From the NCBI GenBank assembly GCA_922989275.2, contig OV277859.1, positions 87,478,198 to 87,542,197 of the forward strand: DNA of 64,000 bases. The letters run 5' to 3'. Within the stretch, counting starts at the first letter, position 1; every line of letters starts with the position of its first letter. The DNA comes from Gari tellinella. Lineage: Eukaryota > Mollusca > Bivalvia > Cardiida > Psammobiidae. This document shows, piece by piece, positions 21,176-31,728 of the stretch. The notes beneath the pieces were generated by a model. That model was not told the DNA's origin. It saw nothing but the letters and a program-made list of their open reading frames with translations, and ran no database searches. A program made the position numbers and the translations under genes.

Positions 21176-21936
21176 TACTCCCCCCCCCCCTTTTTCTGCC
21201 AAATTGTCGTCTGCATCAATATAACTGTCTGCAATGCCGTTTCAAAACAAGTGGCAAACAGCGTCAAACAGCTTGTCCTTAAATACAGTGTAATCATAAG
21301 GAGTGCAATTGTCCTACTCGGTATACGCGCTTCGCGGAGTCTGATCAGGATCCAAACTATATACAAATTACTAGTGTATTCGGAGTAATGCAGAGAATGT
21401 AGTTAACACGTTGAATCGCCGATTATATCCGTCCTCCAAATACAGAGTGCATGTCGTATTAAGTGTCATTAGGGATGAACGGTTAAACAGGCCATTATTA
21501 TAAGCGGCATTCAACTGGAAACATTAGATTTTGAATTTTTCTCATACAGCCACGTTAGTATTCAATGCGCAAAAGCAACTGCGATATACATTGCTAATTT
21601 TAGATATGTCTGTGGAGACGATTTCAATCCTTTGTCTGCTGTATCGCGACTTTGCTGGTTTTTGCAAAAAGTTTGGTTCCAGATCAGACGTCACGTAACT
21701 CGGCGTCTTCTTTGGATCCAAGCTGCTTGATACTCGTCTTTTGATTTGTTTAATTCAAAAATGTATAAATCTACATTCAACACATTTTACAGACGATAAT
21801 TTCAAAGCACACGATTTTACAGCAAAATAACTTAAGGGTCAAGTTGCAGGTGCTTACAGGGGTGTAGTGTCATATATATTTGCCACCTACTCTTATCTCC
21901 TTAGAAAAGCAGAACGGATACCACATATGTCAATTA
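21176..21936. other. Element debris and spacer, copy 2
   Basis: Second-unit counterpart of 8405-9165, with the imperfect h2 palindrome near 21676-21733. Confidence 0.55.
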
Positions 21937-21940
21937 CATA

Positions 21941-22126
21941 CAGTAAACCCCCTATATTACGACCAATGAATTATGTCATGCATAACAGCTGGCTACTTAA
22001 CGCAGGGTGAAAGTAGGAACCTTTAGGAGCTTTCTCTTTTGATTTCGTATTGCGTTAAGCTGAAACATGTCATTCATACAAGCCACTGACCTTCCTTTTA
22101 GTGGTCGTAATAGAGGAGTTATATGG
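21941..22126. mobile_element. TA-1 element, decayed, copy 2
   Basis: Second-unit counterpart of 9170-9355. Confidence 0.75.
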
Positions 22127-22600
22127 TATTTATTTACACCAATCAAACAAAGTCTCCGTAGAAAATACAACCCGGAGAGACCATGTACTTTTATAACCAC
22201 TAAAAGCAAATACATAGACGTCAATTTGGTTAGAAATGAACAACAATTCATACGTTTCATAACTAGAAGACGAAAACAGCCATTTTTTCAAACAGACGTA
22301 TAGGTAAGGTATTCACTATTTCATTATAAATACTAAGGGAAGTTTTACAATGTTCACTGCTCCCTCTCCTTCCGAAATGGACTAGACTAAAATGGAAACT
22401 GGAATTGTTTATTTAAAGTTTCAGGGAGGAAAGAGTTAAGGACTGGTGGGCAAGTAGAATAAGTGTTTAGGGCTGAACATTCCTCCAGTTTTCAGAAACC
22501 CCAGCTTATCTGAGACCCGGGCTTTCGTTTCATCTAAACGGGAAAGAATAATCGTTTCTACTACATCCCCAATATACCTAGCAAAACTGTTCCAAATGCG

Positions 22601-22871
22601 TTTGTACATTGGAGAATGCGTTATTCTTCCCCAGTAAACGCATCAAGTTATGTTATTTAAAACCCTATTCATTGCATACAATTTGGATCCAGATGAGACG
22701 CCGGGTAAAATTGTTTGCCACTCAAATTAAGATAAGTCGCCAGAGTTTTCCAAAAGCTGCCTCTATTTCCATTTTTGCATTGCTATTTATTACGTTTTAT
22801 TTCAAAATTTGCAATATAAATAGACAATGCAGCAAAATTAAAGTTTATGATAGATCAATAACGGGAAACTA
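22601..22871. mobile_element. h2 element remnant with one arm, copy 2
   Basis: Second-unit counterpart of 9830-10100. Confidence 0.6.
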
Positions 22872-22897
22872 GTGCATTGTGGTCCTGATGAATTTAC

Positions 22898-23155
22898 TTA
22901 ACATACAATGTATTCAACCCTAGCGACGAGTATACTCATCATTTACAAACAGTGTACGTGTGAGGATAATACTTGTCACATGCAAACAGTGTAGACCCTG
23001 ATCAGAGGGCTCCTCAAGGAGTCCTCTGATCAGGGTCTACACTGTTTGTCATTTTGAAATATATTGTTAAAATCAACCCTAAATAGTCAAAAATGGACTA
23101 TACTTATTTTGAAATTGGAACTGTCCTTTTAAAGTTTTAGGGGTGAATGAGTTAA
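22898..23155 (-). mobile_element. TTAA-3 element, copy 2
   Basis: Second-unit counterpart of 10127-10384. Confidence 0.85.
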
Positions 23156-23601
23156 ATGTAAATTCTACCTCCCTTGGGCATTTAGTGAGGGGTTCGTTTC
23201 CTACAGTGGTAAATGTTTTTCCTTTATTCAAGCAAATAGACGAGTGTGTCTACCTTATAAGTGTTGATGATTTCAGTAACGATCTTGGAAAATAGATAAG
23301 GGGAAATAAACCAGAACTAATTATGTTTCCTATCGTCCACGGTTGTCTCCCTGACATTGTCATTTCATAACAGTTTTTCTGATTGCGCCCAGTGGATTCT
23401 TCCATATTGTGTTAGTCCATTTTTATCGAAAGGGTGCCTGGTCTAAACTTTCCTTTTCGTTTTATATTGAAATTCCTATCGGCAAACAGTGTAGACTATG
23501 ATAATAGTCTTCATTGTTTGCCTCTGTCCTAAATGTATTTTGTTCCAGAATGTCGTTGAATGCATTTCTACGACTATAATTATATGCGATTTTAGAAAAT
23601 A

Positions 23602-24201
23602 AACAAGGGCCATTATGGCCCTACATCGCTCACCTGGTACACCATGTAAAATTTGACCTATAGTGACCTTTATTATGACTGGACATCACCCACAATCTAC
23701 CTCTATAGTGTTAACAAGATTTTTCTATGATTTGACCTAGTGACCTAGTTTTTGACCCGACACAACCCACATTTGATTTTGACCTAGATTTGATGTAGGC
23801 AAACATTGTGACAATATTTTATTCAGATCTAATGAGATTTGTAGCCTCTAGAGGGTTAACACATCCAGTTCAAACCTGAGCTAAATATCAATGAAGCAAA
23901 CATGTTGAGCAAGATTCTTTAAAATCCATTGAGATTTGTAACCTCTAGAGAGTTAAAAATGTTTTTCTATGATTTGACCTAGTGACCTAGTTTTTGACCG
24001 GACATGACCCACATTTTAACTTGACCTAGATTTCTTGAAGACAAACATTGTTATCAAGTTTCATGAAGATATCCAATGAAATTTGTAGCCGCTAGAGTGT
24101 TAACAAACCAATTGTGAACACACATACATACATACAGACAGACGACGGAAATCCAGAGATCCTAATAGCTCACCTTGGCACTTCGTGCCAGGTGAGCTTA
24201 A
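23602..24201 (+). mobile_element. HEL-1 short form, copy 2
   Basis: Second-unit counterpart of 10831-11430; T24125 replaces G11354 near the 3' end. Confidence 0.75.
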
Positions 24202-24204
24202 AAG

Positions 24205-24430
24205 TTAACCCCCTGAAGGCCTTCACTGCCATAACGTCATCTATTGCAACAATTTTTATCTGCTTTTCTTTCTCAAATTTAAATTTGAGGTATTTTGACT
24301 CAATAAATTTTGAATTGAGTGTCAAATAGATGGGTCTTGATCAGATGCTATGTTACGCGGTGTCTGATCATGATCCAGCAAACTATTTGCAAATAACTAT
24401 TGTACTCGGGTAAGGCAGTGAAGGGGTTAA
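24205..24430. mobile_element. TTAA-5 element, copy 2
   Basis: Second-unit counterpart of 11434-11659. Confidence 0.8.
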
Positions 24431-24586
24431 TCTTTTGTAAGGTGAGCAGATTCTGTAATCTACTAGCAAAGTTGTTGTTGACTGCATTTCTAAGAGTATA
24501 TGCCATGCCCTTTAGAAAAGATTATCACTTACTTGACATTCAGAATATTATAATAATCCTATGTAATTCGGGCAGACAGGTCTGAT

Positions 24587-24653
24587 CAAACAGTGTAGAC
24601 CCTGATCAGACTGCTCCTTCAGGAGCAGTCTGATCAGGGTCTCAACTGTTTGC
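24587..24653. repeat. Solitary h3 hairpin, copy 2
   Basis: Second-unit counterpart of 11816-11882. Confidence 0.8.
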
Positions 24654-24758
24654 TCTTTCAGTTTGCACCTTTTGGACAACTTACTGTGTGATAGTGATTT
24701 GTTCTATTTTTTCTGGGTAGAAACAAAATGTTGACTGATGTGGAACATATATTTCTTC

Positions 24759-24919
24759 ATGTAATCCATTTCCCCATAGTCTGAATTAAGGTTTGAAGAC
24801 GGGTGTTCACTTAAAGTACATGTAGTGTGAAAGTAAAGCACCATGCATCTAAACATGCATTCTGCTTTACTTTCAGTCTGCTTTATAAAAGCAGACTATG
24901 TGGTAAACGTTGGGGTTAA
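24759..24919 (+). mobile_element. TTAA-1 shortened, copy 2
   Basis: Second-unit counterpart of 11988-12148. Confidence 0.65.
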
Positions 24920-25251
24920 TACAATATTGACTGTATTTGTCTTACTAAGATACAGCTTGGTTGAAATATAAACAATGAACCAATGAAAGTTGAATTTTTT
25001 TTAATCAATAAAAATATAGCAACTATTTCTAATACAGCTTTAGATAAAAAATAAAAATATTCATAATAAATTCTAAATTTAAATAAAAATAAGAAAATTG
25101 GTTTAAGAACACAGGGAACTCTAAATTATCCAAACCCACATCAAAACATAGATACACATTATTAAAACATTTCAACATAACAGGAAAACAAACCATCAGT
25201 AATTTCATACAGTGTAGACCTGTGACCATTCAGGGCATTCTCTATGGCATA

Positions 25252-25502
25252 TTAACTCATTCCCCCCTGAAGTTTTTAATGGACAATTCCAATTTCAAAA
25301 TACGTCTAGTTCATTTTTTACTATTTAGGGATGATTTTAACAATATATTTCAAAATGACAAACAGTGTATACCCTGATCAGAGGGCTCCTTATGGAGCCC
25401 TCTGATCAGGGTCTAAACTGTTTGCATAGGACAAGTGCAATCCTCACAGGTAAACTGTTTGTAAATGATGAGTATACTCGTCACTAGGGTTGAATGTGTT
25501 AA
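25252..25502 (+). mobile_element. TTAA-3 element, copy 2
   Basis: Second-unit counterpart of 12481-12731; C25267 replaces A12496. Confidence 0.9.
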
Positions 25503-25652
25503 CCCATTACCCCAAGACAGGTGACCACTTACAGCAGGTTGAAAGTAAAGCAGAATGTGCCTTAAGGCACATTCTGCTTTACTTTCAGTCAGCTTTAAGC
25601 TACCATCTACTAGGATGTAGAAAATATTTCATTCGGTACATGATTATCACTG
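25499..25652 (+). mobile_element. TTAA-1 element, third occurrence
   Basis: Counterpart of 12728-12881 at the second unit junction. Confidence 0.8.
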
Positions 25653-26031
25653 TATAAAAGGGAACAAATCCAAGATTGTTGATGTAATAAAGTTCAAACA
25701 AAAACATAAACAAGATCTGTGCAATATCAAAATCATCTGTACACCATTACTTTTCCCTCATATACACACATGTATGAATACAAATCTACAGCATGGCTAA
25801 CACGTTCTAACAATTATTCAATGTCGAAAATATCAACCCTTTCCTTCAGAATGGCATGTTCAATAAAAACTCTCTATTAGTTGTTAGGTGTTTTTAATTA
25901 CAGATGACAGCTTAAAGCAAGGGGACAGTAAAACAAAAAGCTCCTTCAGGAGCTTTGTTTTACTGTCACCTTGCTTTAAGCTGTCACCAGTCTTTTATAC
26001 AATTAATCATCTTTCTGGTCTTCATAGAGAA
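25543..26031. repeat. Start of third copy, still near-identical
   Basis: Matches 1-489 and 12772-13260 with no difference that I noticed. Immediately after, at GAAGGTTAACTG versus GAAGTTTAAATG, divergence begins, marking the edge of the recently homogenised segment. Confidence 0.85.
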
Positions 26032-26044
26032 GGTTAACTGAATT
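25859..26044. mobile_element. Degenerate TA-1 with h1 hairpin, third occurrence
   Basis: Counterpart of 317-502. The switch from near-identity to divergence (about 26031) falls inside its right end. Confidence 0.65.
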
Positions 26045-26163
26045 CATACCTCAAGCTCACAGAAATTCTACTACCCTTTCCTGGTATAGAGCCAATGGGG
26101 ATCTTTTCTTGCATGTTTGACAAGTGACTGCTTAAAGCAGTATGTAAGCAAAGTAGACATCTC

Positions 26164-26402
26164 TTAACCCTTTACCCCAGAGCCTGTTTCTAGTATTAAA
26201 GATTGACCACTTAAACCAGGTTGAAAGTGAAGTAGAAGGTGCCCTAAGGCACATTCTGCTTTACTTTCAGCCTGTGTTAAGCTTCAATCTGCTATGATAT
26301 AGAAAATATTTGTTATTGTACAAATTCTTAACTGTGCAAAGTGGAAGTATTTTCTTCAGTGGAGGAATAAATAAAAGGCATATTTATAGGGTAATGGGTT
26401 AA
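26164..26402 (+). mobile_element. TTAA-1 element, diverged allele of 622-860
   Basis: Same insertion as 622-860, inherited before the older duplication: same length (239 bp) and ends, with scattered substitutions. Confidence 0.85.
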
Positions 26403-26456
26403 AGGAGTTCTGCTGTACTTCCAGTCTGTTTAATGCAAACACAAGTTTCTTCCTGT

Positions 26457-26708
26457 TTAACCCTTTCCCTTATAGAAGCGCCTTTTAGCGCATTCAGTTT
26501 ATTCCTATGCTGAAGAAAATAGTTCCAATTGAAACAGTCATGAATATGTATCATAAAGAATATTTTATTTATTCTATGAGACGGTAGCTTAAAACAGGCT
26601 GAAAGTAAAGCAGAATGTGCCATATGGCGCATTCTGCTTTACTTTCAACCTGCTTTAAGTAGTCACCTATTTTTAAAACTAGAAACAGGCTATGGGGTAA
26701 AGGGTTAA
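26457..26708 (-). mobile_element. TTAA-1 element specific to the paralogue
   Basis: 252 bp, TTAACCCTTTCCCTTATAGA to GGGGTAAAGGGTTAA, with h1 palindrome around GTGCCATATGGCGC. The young copies have the empty TTAA at 916-919 (CCTGTTTAAGCAAAC). A clean filled/empty pair. Confidence 0.9.
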
Positions 26709-26755
26709 GCAAACATCTGTCTTCAATATTGTAAACAAGCTATGGGAGAAAAAGG

Positions 26756-26826
26756 TTAAAGCAGGCTGAAAGTAAAGCAGAAGGCTCCTCATGGAGTTTT
26801 CTGATTTACTTTCAGTCTGCTTTATG
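26756..26826. repeat. Solitary h1 hairpin
   Basis: Counterpart of 1214-1286; its first TTAA is the empty target of the element at 966-1217. Confidence 0.7.
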
Positions 26827-26974
26827 TATACATATGTTTTAAACCTTTAAAGTACAAGGTAATTATAAAGGATAGAGTTACCTGAGATTTCTGACCTGTC
26901 AGATACAGTATAAATCACCGGTGAGTAGCTGATCAATGAAATCTCTAATTGTTCAAAGTCCAAATCTTTATATG

Positions 26975-27235
26975 TATAATATTTATTCAATAGCCTGTTT
27001 CTAGTTTTGTTTACAGGCAACCAAATAAAGCAGGTTAGAAGTAAAGAAGGATGCACCTTAATGTGCATTCTGCTTTACTTTCAGCCTTCTTGAAGCTACC
27101 ATCTGCTAGGATATAGAAAATACATGTATTTCCTTTGGTGCATATTTATGATTGTATAAAGTGGAACTATTTTCAATAGTAGAGGTATAAATTGAAGACC
27201 TAAATAGGTGTATTTGTGGGATAAAAGTATTAAAT
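26975..27235 (+). mobile_element. TTAA-1 element, decayed
   Basis: Diverged counterpart of 1438-1669. CAATAGCCTGTTTCTAG starts the alpha side, with an h1 palindrome around TGCACCTTAATGTGCA. Confidence 0.7.
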
Positions 27236-28283
27236 GAAACAAATGTCACCATGCATAAGGAAAATTACCTTAATACTTGGCTAACAGTGCAGATCTAGAT
27301 CAGAATCAGTAGAGAAGCTGATGTGTGTCATCAATGTTGTTCAAATATAAACAAATTTGCAGTTTAACTGACCTTGATGAATGATAAACAGTGTGTATCC
27401 TGATTAGCCACAATTCCAACACAGCTGATCAGGGTCTGTACAGTGTGTAAGATCTAAAGTTTATCAATCTCTTTTTGGAAATCAAGTTCTATATACAGCC
27501 CATAACACTCAAACAATATAGTAAATCACTAATTGTTAATTAACTCTCAAAATCAAATTACAAACAAGAATGGTAAAATATGGTAAATTATAAATAACAA
27601 TGGTTTATGTTATATGCATTAAAAAGTTGTCAAGACTAAAACAAATTACACACAAGAGCAGTATACTTTATGCTTGAAATTAACTATACTATCAAAATTG
27701 ATGGTAAAGAAAGTAACGGGTTAAACATATTTCCAACACATACCCATTTACCTACCCTGGAAACTAAACACTACCTATTATAAACTAGTGGCAAGATTCT
27801 TCGGGTATTGAACATGGTCAACTGAACGGAAAACCATTGGAAAACATTAAACATACTGGTCAAGAGGTATTGTCATAATCACCGTATAGCAACGACTCCG
27901 GAAATAGGTACCAGGCGAAGCGACAGAAGGCCTGTGAAGATACGACTACGGGTACGTAAAATGCATTTTTTGTGGTGGATAGGGAAAATCCAGCATTGTT
28001 ATGTTTTCAGTTTACTTATAGGATGATAAACCAACCATACGGTTCTCTCTGATTCTCCAAAAAATACACGTTGCTACTTTTTTAACACATAATTCTCGGG
28101 CTGGTACATCGAAAAAAGTAGTGTGGAACACTAAAATGTATTCGCAATCACTTTCCTTATCATATAATACACAATTTTAAGGATGTGTTGCCATCATGTA
28201 ACATATAAAATGTCTAGGCAAGTGATGGATCGAGTGTAAGAGTGAAAATGGCTTTGATATTGATAAAAGAAAACAGCTGTCAG

Positions 28284-28355
28284 TGTACGGGTAATAGGTT
28301 TATGTTTTCCGATAACTGTACGGAGTATAGCTTGAGATATGTACGGCTAATAGCT
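28284..28355 (+). promoter_or_regulatory. Left subterminal array of TGTACGG motifs
   Basis: Three copies of TGTACGGNNWATAG start at 28284, 28317 and 28340, 404-475 bp from the left end, all pointing inward. A mirror-image set sits at 31658-31728. Inferred to be transposase-binding sites. Confidence 0.7.
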
Positions 28356-28445
28356 CTTCAAAATTAAGTCAGAAATTTGACAAACTGAGTATGCTCAGTC
28401 TCAAAGCCTGGATTCCGCTGCTGCCATGTCCGACCTATAAACATA

Positions 28446-28555
28446 TATCAATGGCGGACCTGGTTAAGGATTTAAGCAACCCATTTCGATACCAGGAGTC
28501 GTAAGTTCAATACCCCGACGGACCAAGTCCTTTGGATGAGACTTTATAAACGTTT
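28446..28555 (+). mobile_element. tRNA-derived SINE fragment
   Basis: TGGCGGACCTGGTTAAGG resembles an A-box region and GTAAGTTCAATACCCC a B-box region, followed by CCTTTGGATGAGACTTTATA. From memory this resembles a conserved SINE core in marine invertebrates. No clear target duplication was found. Confidence 0.55.
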
Positions 28556-28999
28556 TCCTTCTCTGTTTGTCTGCTTATAGCAAAATTTATGATAAGCAAA
28601 ACACTCCTTTGCTAGTTTCTTGTTTACTGTGATTTAACTTACTTAAGGTGTAGTTAAGGTTCTTTTCCAACGCAGTCCCTATCGGATCCTCTATGTTGGA
28701 CTCTTTTTTTCTCTTTGATATATACTTTATTTCTAATATCTATTTGGGCAGTGTAATTGTAAACTATTTCTTGGTTTTGTCAGTATTTATCTATCCTAAT
28801 TTTGACTGTGTTTAGTGTTTAAGCGTTTACGATTTCTTCTGGTAGGCTATTTCAAAGGTTTGCCGTTCTAACTGTGAAACTGTATTTTCTGATATCTATG
28901 CGCGATGCTTGTGAATAAAGTTTTCTCGAGTTACCTCTACCACCTGGCCTTTAAGTGCAATGTGTCACCTGTCTTAAAGGTGGTTCGCGGGTCAGCTTA

Positions 29000-29580
29000 T
29001 TCCGTGCTATAATTCTTGAAAACCTTGATTAAATTGAAATATACCATATGGAGAGTGAAAAATCGTTAAAATAAAAAAGAAATACAGTGCCGGTTTTTTT
29101 CTCACAGGACCATTTGTCGAGAAAAGCTCCATTTTTAATGAACAGGAATATTTTCTTTATAAAATGATGTAACTCAATAATTTCTGTATATTCAAGTGAA
29201 CTGTAAAGGGACTATAAGATATTGTGCAAACAAAAATATTTCATGACATATTTTCTAGAAATATCAATTTTTTAAAAAAGTCAAATTCTGAAAAAGTCAC
29301 TAAATCTCAAATAACAAAAAATCTAGCTCTTTAACATACACTTATTTTACTCTTATTAGATAGATATAACTTAATTGTACTAGTCCCAACTATTTAATGA
29401 AAATCTACAGTAGAATTTACATTTTATACATGATTTCCAGACGTTCTTACAAAATGTTACACAAAACGAGTTACCTCCCTTGAGTTCACCTTTTGAATGC
29501 CGTCAGCTCTAAATAATACCAGAAGTCAAACCTGTAATAAGGGACCATTGAAAAAGTTAGCCTGTAGATTTTTCAAGATA
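29000..29580. other. Interior of the 4.25-kb transposon, nothing recognised
   Basis: AT-rich sequence with many stops in all frames. I see no gene, element end or structure here. Confidence 0.5.
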
Positions 29581-29581
29581 G

Positions 29582-29690
29582 GTGACTTCTTAATGCATAA
29601 CAAAAGTAATGCATAAAAGCTCCTTTAAGATCTATCTTTTAGCATTACTTTTGTCCTGTGTTAAGCTGCCATTTGTCATACAGGCTATAA
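29582..29690. repeat. h1-like hairpin (TTAATGCATAACAAAAGTAATGC type)
   Basis: GGTGACTTCTTAATGCATAA and AAAAGTAATGC pair with GCATTACTTTTGTCCTGTGTTAAGC. The layout matches h1 (GGTGAC, CTTAA, then AAAGTAA) with a different arm sequence. A left-half copy ending TCTATCTTTTAG recurs at 31099-31139. Confidence 0.65.
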
Positions 29691-29835
29691 ATCCTTACAA
29701 AATTTAGTTGTCATTTGACAATACTTGCATCTGATATTATTCATTATTACGTGACTAAACATAGCCTGTCCTTTGGTCAATGCGTTATGAATTGACTAGT
29801 CAATAAAAATCGGACAATTTATTTAAAAAAATATT

Positions 29836-29908
29836 GTAGCGAGTGGGAATCGAACCTGGAACCTTTGGTTTGCTAGTCAATCACTTTATCAACTGCGCTA
29901 ACAAAGAC
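29836..29908 (-). mobile_element. tRNA-like sequence, probably SINE head or tRNA pseudogene
   Basis: On the minus strand, TAGCGCAGTTGA (A box, 29889-29900) and GGTTCGATTCC (B box, 29846-29856) are well formed. The acceptor arms do not pair, so a functional tRNA is unlikely. Confidence 0.6.
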
Positions 29909-30629
29909 GACACTGAAGATTATCAAACTTTTCTTTATGTAAATGTTCTACTATAAGCACGTGCCGATAAGATTATGTGAAAGTCAGTGATTTGACCTTC
30001 AAATAATTGCAACAGAAGTGATGATTTTGTCAAATAACTACTAATATATGTGTATAACATAGTAAAAGTGTGAAATAATTACATTTGGACATTAGTGAAA
30101 AGAAAATGTTAACTAATTATTTCCCTTTAAATTTTATGGCCCACATTTTCCACCATAGCCTACCATGCCTAGTTATAACCGTCAAGGTCGTGTTCTATAG
30201 ACATATAATCATTAGGAAAATATAGGATAACTTCATGAAATTATGTAAGCTTTCTATTTACTTATAATATGAAAAGTGTTTGAAATATAAGCTGTAATCA
30301 TTATATATATGTTCACAAGTAGATGAGTGTTGTTATACTACAGTGTCAAGGGTTTCCGCGAAGGATAAACAACTCATCTTTGACTTTGCTAAAAAAAAAT
30401 TAACTACGGAAGGTTTTCAGGGTTTAACTTGACAGAATAAGAGCTCAATAATAGCATTATTCGGCGACTGTTCTAATGATTCTGTGGACTGGTTTTTTTT
30501 TAAAATAAAACATCATTAAAACTTAGTTTTAATCAATTTCTGTCTTTTAACAGTGTCAGGTGGATTGAACAACTAATTTTCTTTAACAAATTTCTTCAAA
30601 TTGGGCTGTATGTATTGAATTTGGAGTCA

Positions 30630-30887
30630 TTATCTCATGTTTCCACCATTTTGTCCAATGCATGTCGTGAATCGGAGGCGCATGCTGTTAACTTAACGCT
30701 GTAATAACGGCGCAGGCAAACTGTTCCATTTAATTTGTAACGCTGCTGCTAAGTCATTTACCGTGTTGATTCTGTGATTTGTTCAACCACGACGTCCTAG
30801 TTCGTCCCACATGTGTTCTATAGGATTTAAATCGTGAAAATTCGCAGGCCAGTCTAATATACGCAGCCAAAACGGAAGTTGCCCACT
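30630..30887 (-). pseudogene. Tc1-type transposase C-terminal fragment
   Basis: Reading the minus strand from 30857 gives LDWPANFHDLNPIEHMWDEL, the hallmark around the last catalytic acidic residue of Tc1/mariner DDE transposases. The same frame continues past an in-frame TGA (30783-30785) to VNDLAAALQIKWNSLP and past a TAA (30693-30695) to a short basic tail ending at 30630. No N-terminal half, start codon or matching terminal repeats are visible, so this is an old dead fragment lodged inside the 4.25-kb transposon. It cannot have mobilised that element. Confidence 0.88.
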
Positions 30888-31098
30888 TGTTACATTTACT
30901 TTACATTAAGTAATTTTCAACCTTCGTATCCTTTAAAGTACTTTATCAACTCCTGTTTTGTTTTAAGGTTTGAATACCCATATGATCACCAATGCATTCC
31001 AGTAAAAACAGTCAGGTTAAATGACACATGCAACGAAAATGAAACACTTAAAGTTTGTTCTTATTCAAAGGGAGGTAATTTGATATTGTAATTTTGTC

Positions 31099-31139
31099 AA
31101 AAGTAATGCATAAAAGCTGCTTTAAGATCTATCTTTTAG
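31099..31139 (+). repeat. Half h1-like hairpin at the break of the zinc-finger frame
   Basis: AAAAGTAATGCATAAAAGCT through TCTATCTTTTAG matches the left part of the hairpin at 29600-29640. It meets the zinc-finger open frame exactly where that frame stops, marking a rearrangement junction. Confidence 0.6.
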
Positions 31140-31393
31140 GCTTCCTTGCAATAGAAGTCTTTTGGCTGTATGTCTGCTTTTGAGACATGGATTTTGTGAT
31201 TGTTATTGTCGATGGTAATAATCCGGCCTTGCTCGCGACACGTATCTGGGATGATTTTGAAGCTGGTGGTTGTAATTGAGCTCCCCTTGCATTTTCTGAT
31301 TTTTAACTCTTCACTTCCGTGGTTTTCTAAGAGATGTGTGATGGTGTCGCCGAATTGGGTGAAGGCTTCCTTGCAAAAGAAGCAGGAATACAT
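31136..31393 (-). CDS. Truncated zinc-finger protein of the 4.25-kb transposon
   Basis: 85 codons starting at ATG 31391-31393, about 740 bp inside the right terminal repeat, so transcription would run from the right end inward. The N-terminus (MYSCFFCKEAFTQFGDTI, then HLLENH) has the spacing C-x2-C-x12-H-x4-H of a single C2H2 finger. A basic stretch (EELKIRKCKG) and a hydrophilic region follow. The frame stops at the junction with a half hairpin, and FYCKEA at the stop repeats the CKEA of the finger (both encoded by GCTTCCTTGCAA on the plus strand), which suggests a deletion between short repeats. Probably the first exon or N-terminus of the element's own transposase or accessory protein; I cannot name the family. 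A 67-codon plus-strand frame here is its shadow. Confidence 0.55.
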   Translation of the reverse strand: MYSCFFCKEAFTQFGDTITHLLENHGSEELKIRKCKGSSITTTSFKIIPDTCREQGRIITIDNNNHKIHVSKADIQPKDFYCKEA

Positions 31394-31657
31394 GTCTGTC
31401 TAAAATGATAAAAAAAAATAAACATGTAATTACGACTAGGGACATAAAAAACATTGTCAAGTTTGACCGCCTCCTGTGATAAAATTCGGGATCCGCGCAT
31501 ACTTTTAATTTGTATCATTATTTGATACCTAGTATTACAGACTAAAGCTATTGTCTTAAATATTTCAATTTTTCATAAAAGTTAATGAATAGGTCCACGG
31601 TCTGTTGTTTTGATGCAAAACTCTATATTAAAAAGGGGTTTTAATAATTATGGAACA

Positions 31658-31728
31658 GCTATTCTCCGTACATAAAAGTCCACCATAACTGCTATACTCC
31701 GTACACAAACACAACTATTCGCCGTACA
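31658..31728 (-). promoter_or_regulatory. Right subterminal array of TGTACGG motifs
   Basis: On the minus strand, TGTACGG starts at 31672, 31705 and 31728, 403-473 bp from the right end. Spacing 23 and 33 mirrors 33 and 23 at the left. Motif consensus TGTACGGMGWATAGC. Confidence 0.7.

Larger units (their letters stand above)
12772..25542. repeat. Tandem duplication unit, second copy
   Basis: Near-identical direct repeat of 1-12771. Either a very recent tandem duplication or an assembly duplication of two haplotypes. Elements within it are listed briefly below. Confidence 0.95.

Noticed and set aside
29836..29908. Functional tRNA gene on the minus strand
   Set aside because: Promoter boxes present but no closed cloverleaf; treated as a SINE head or pseudogene.
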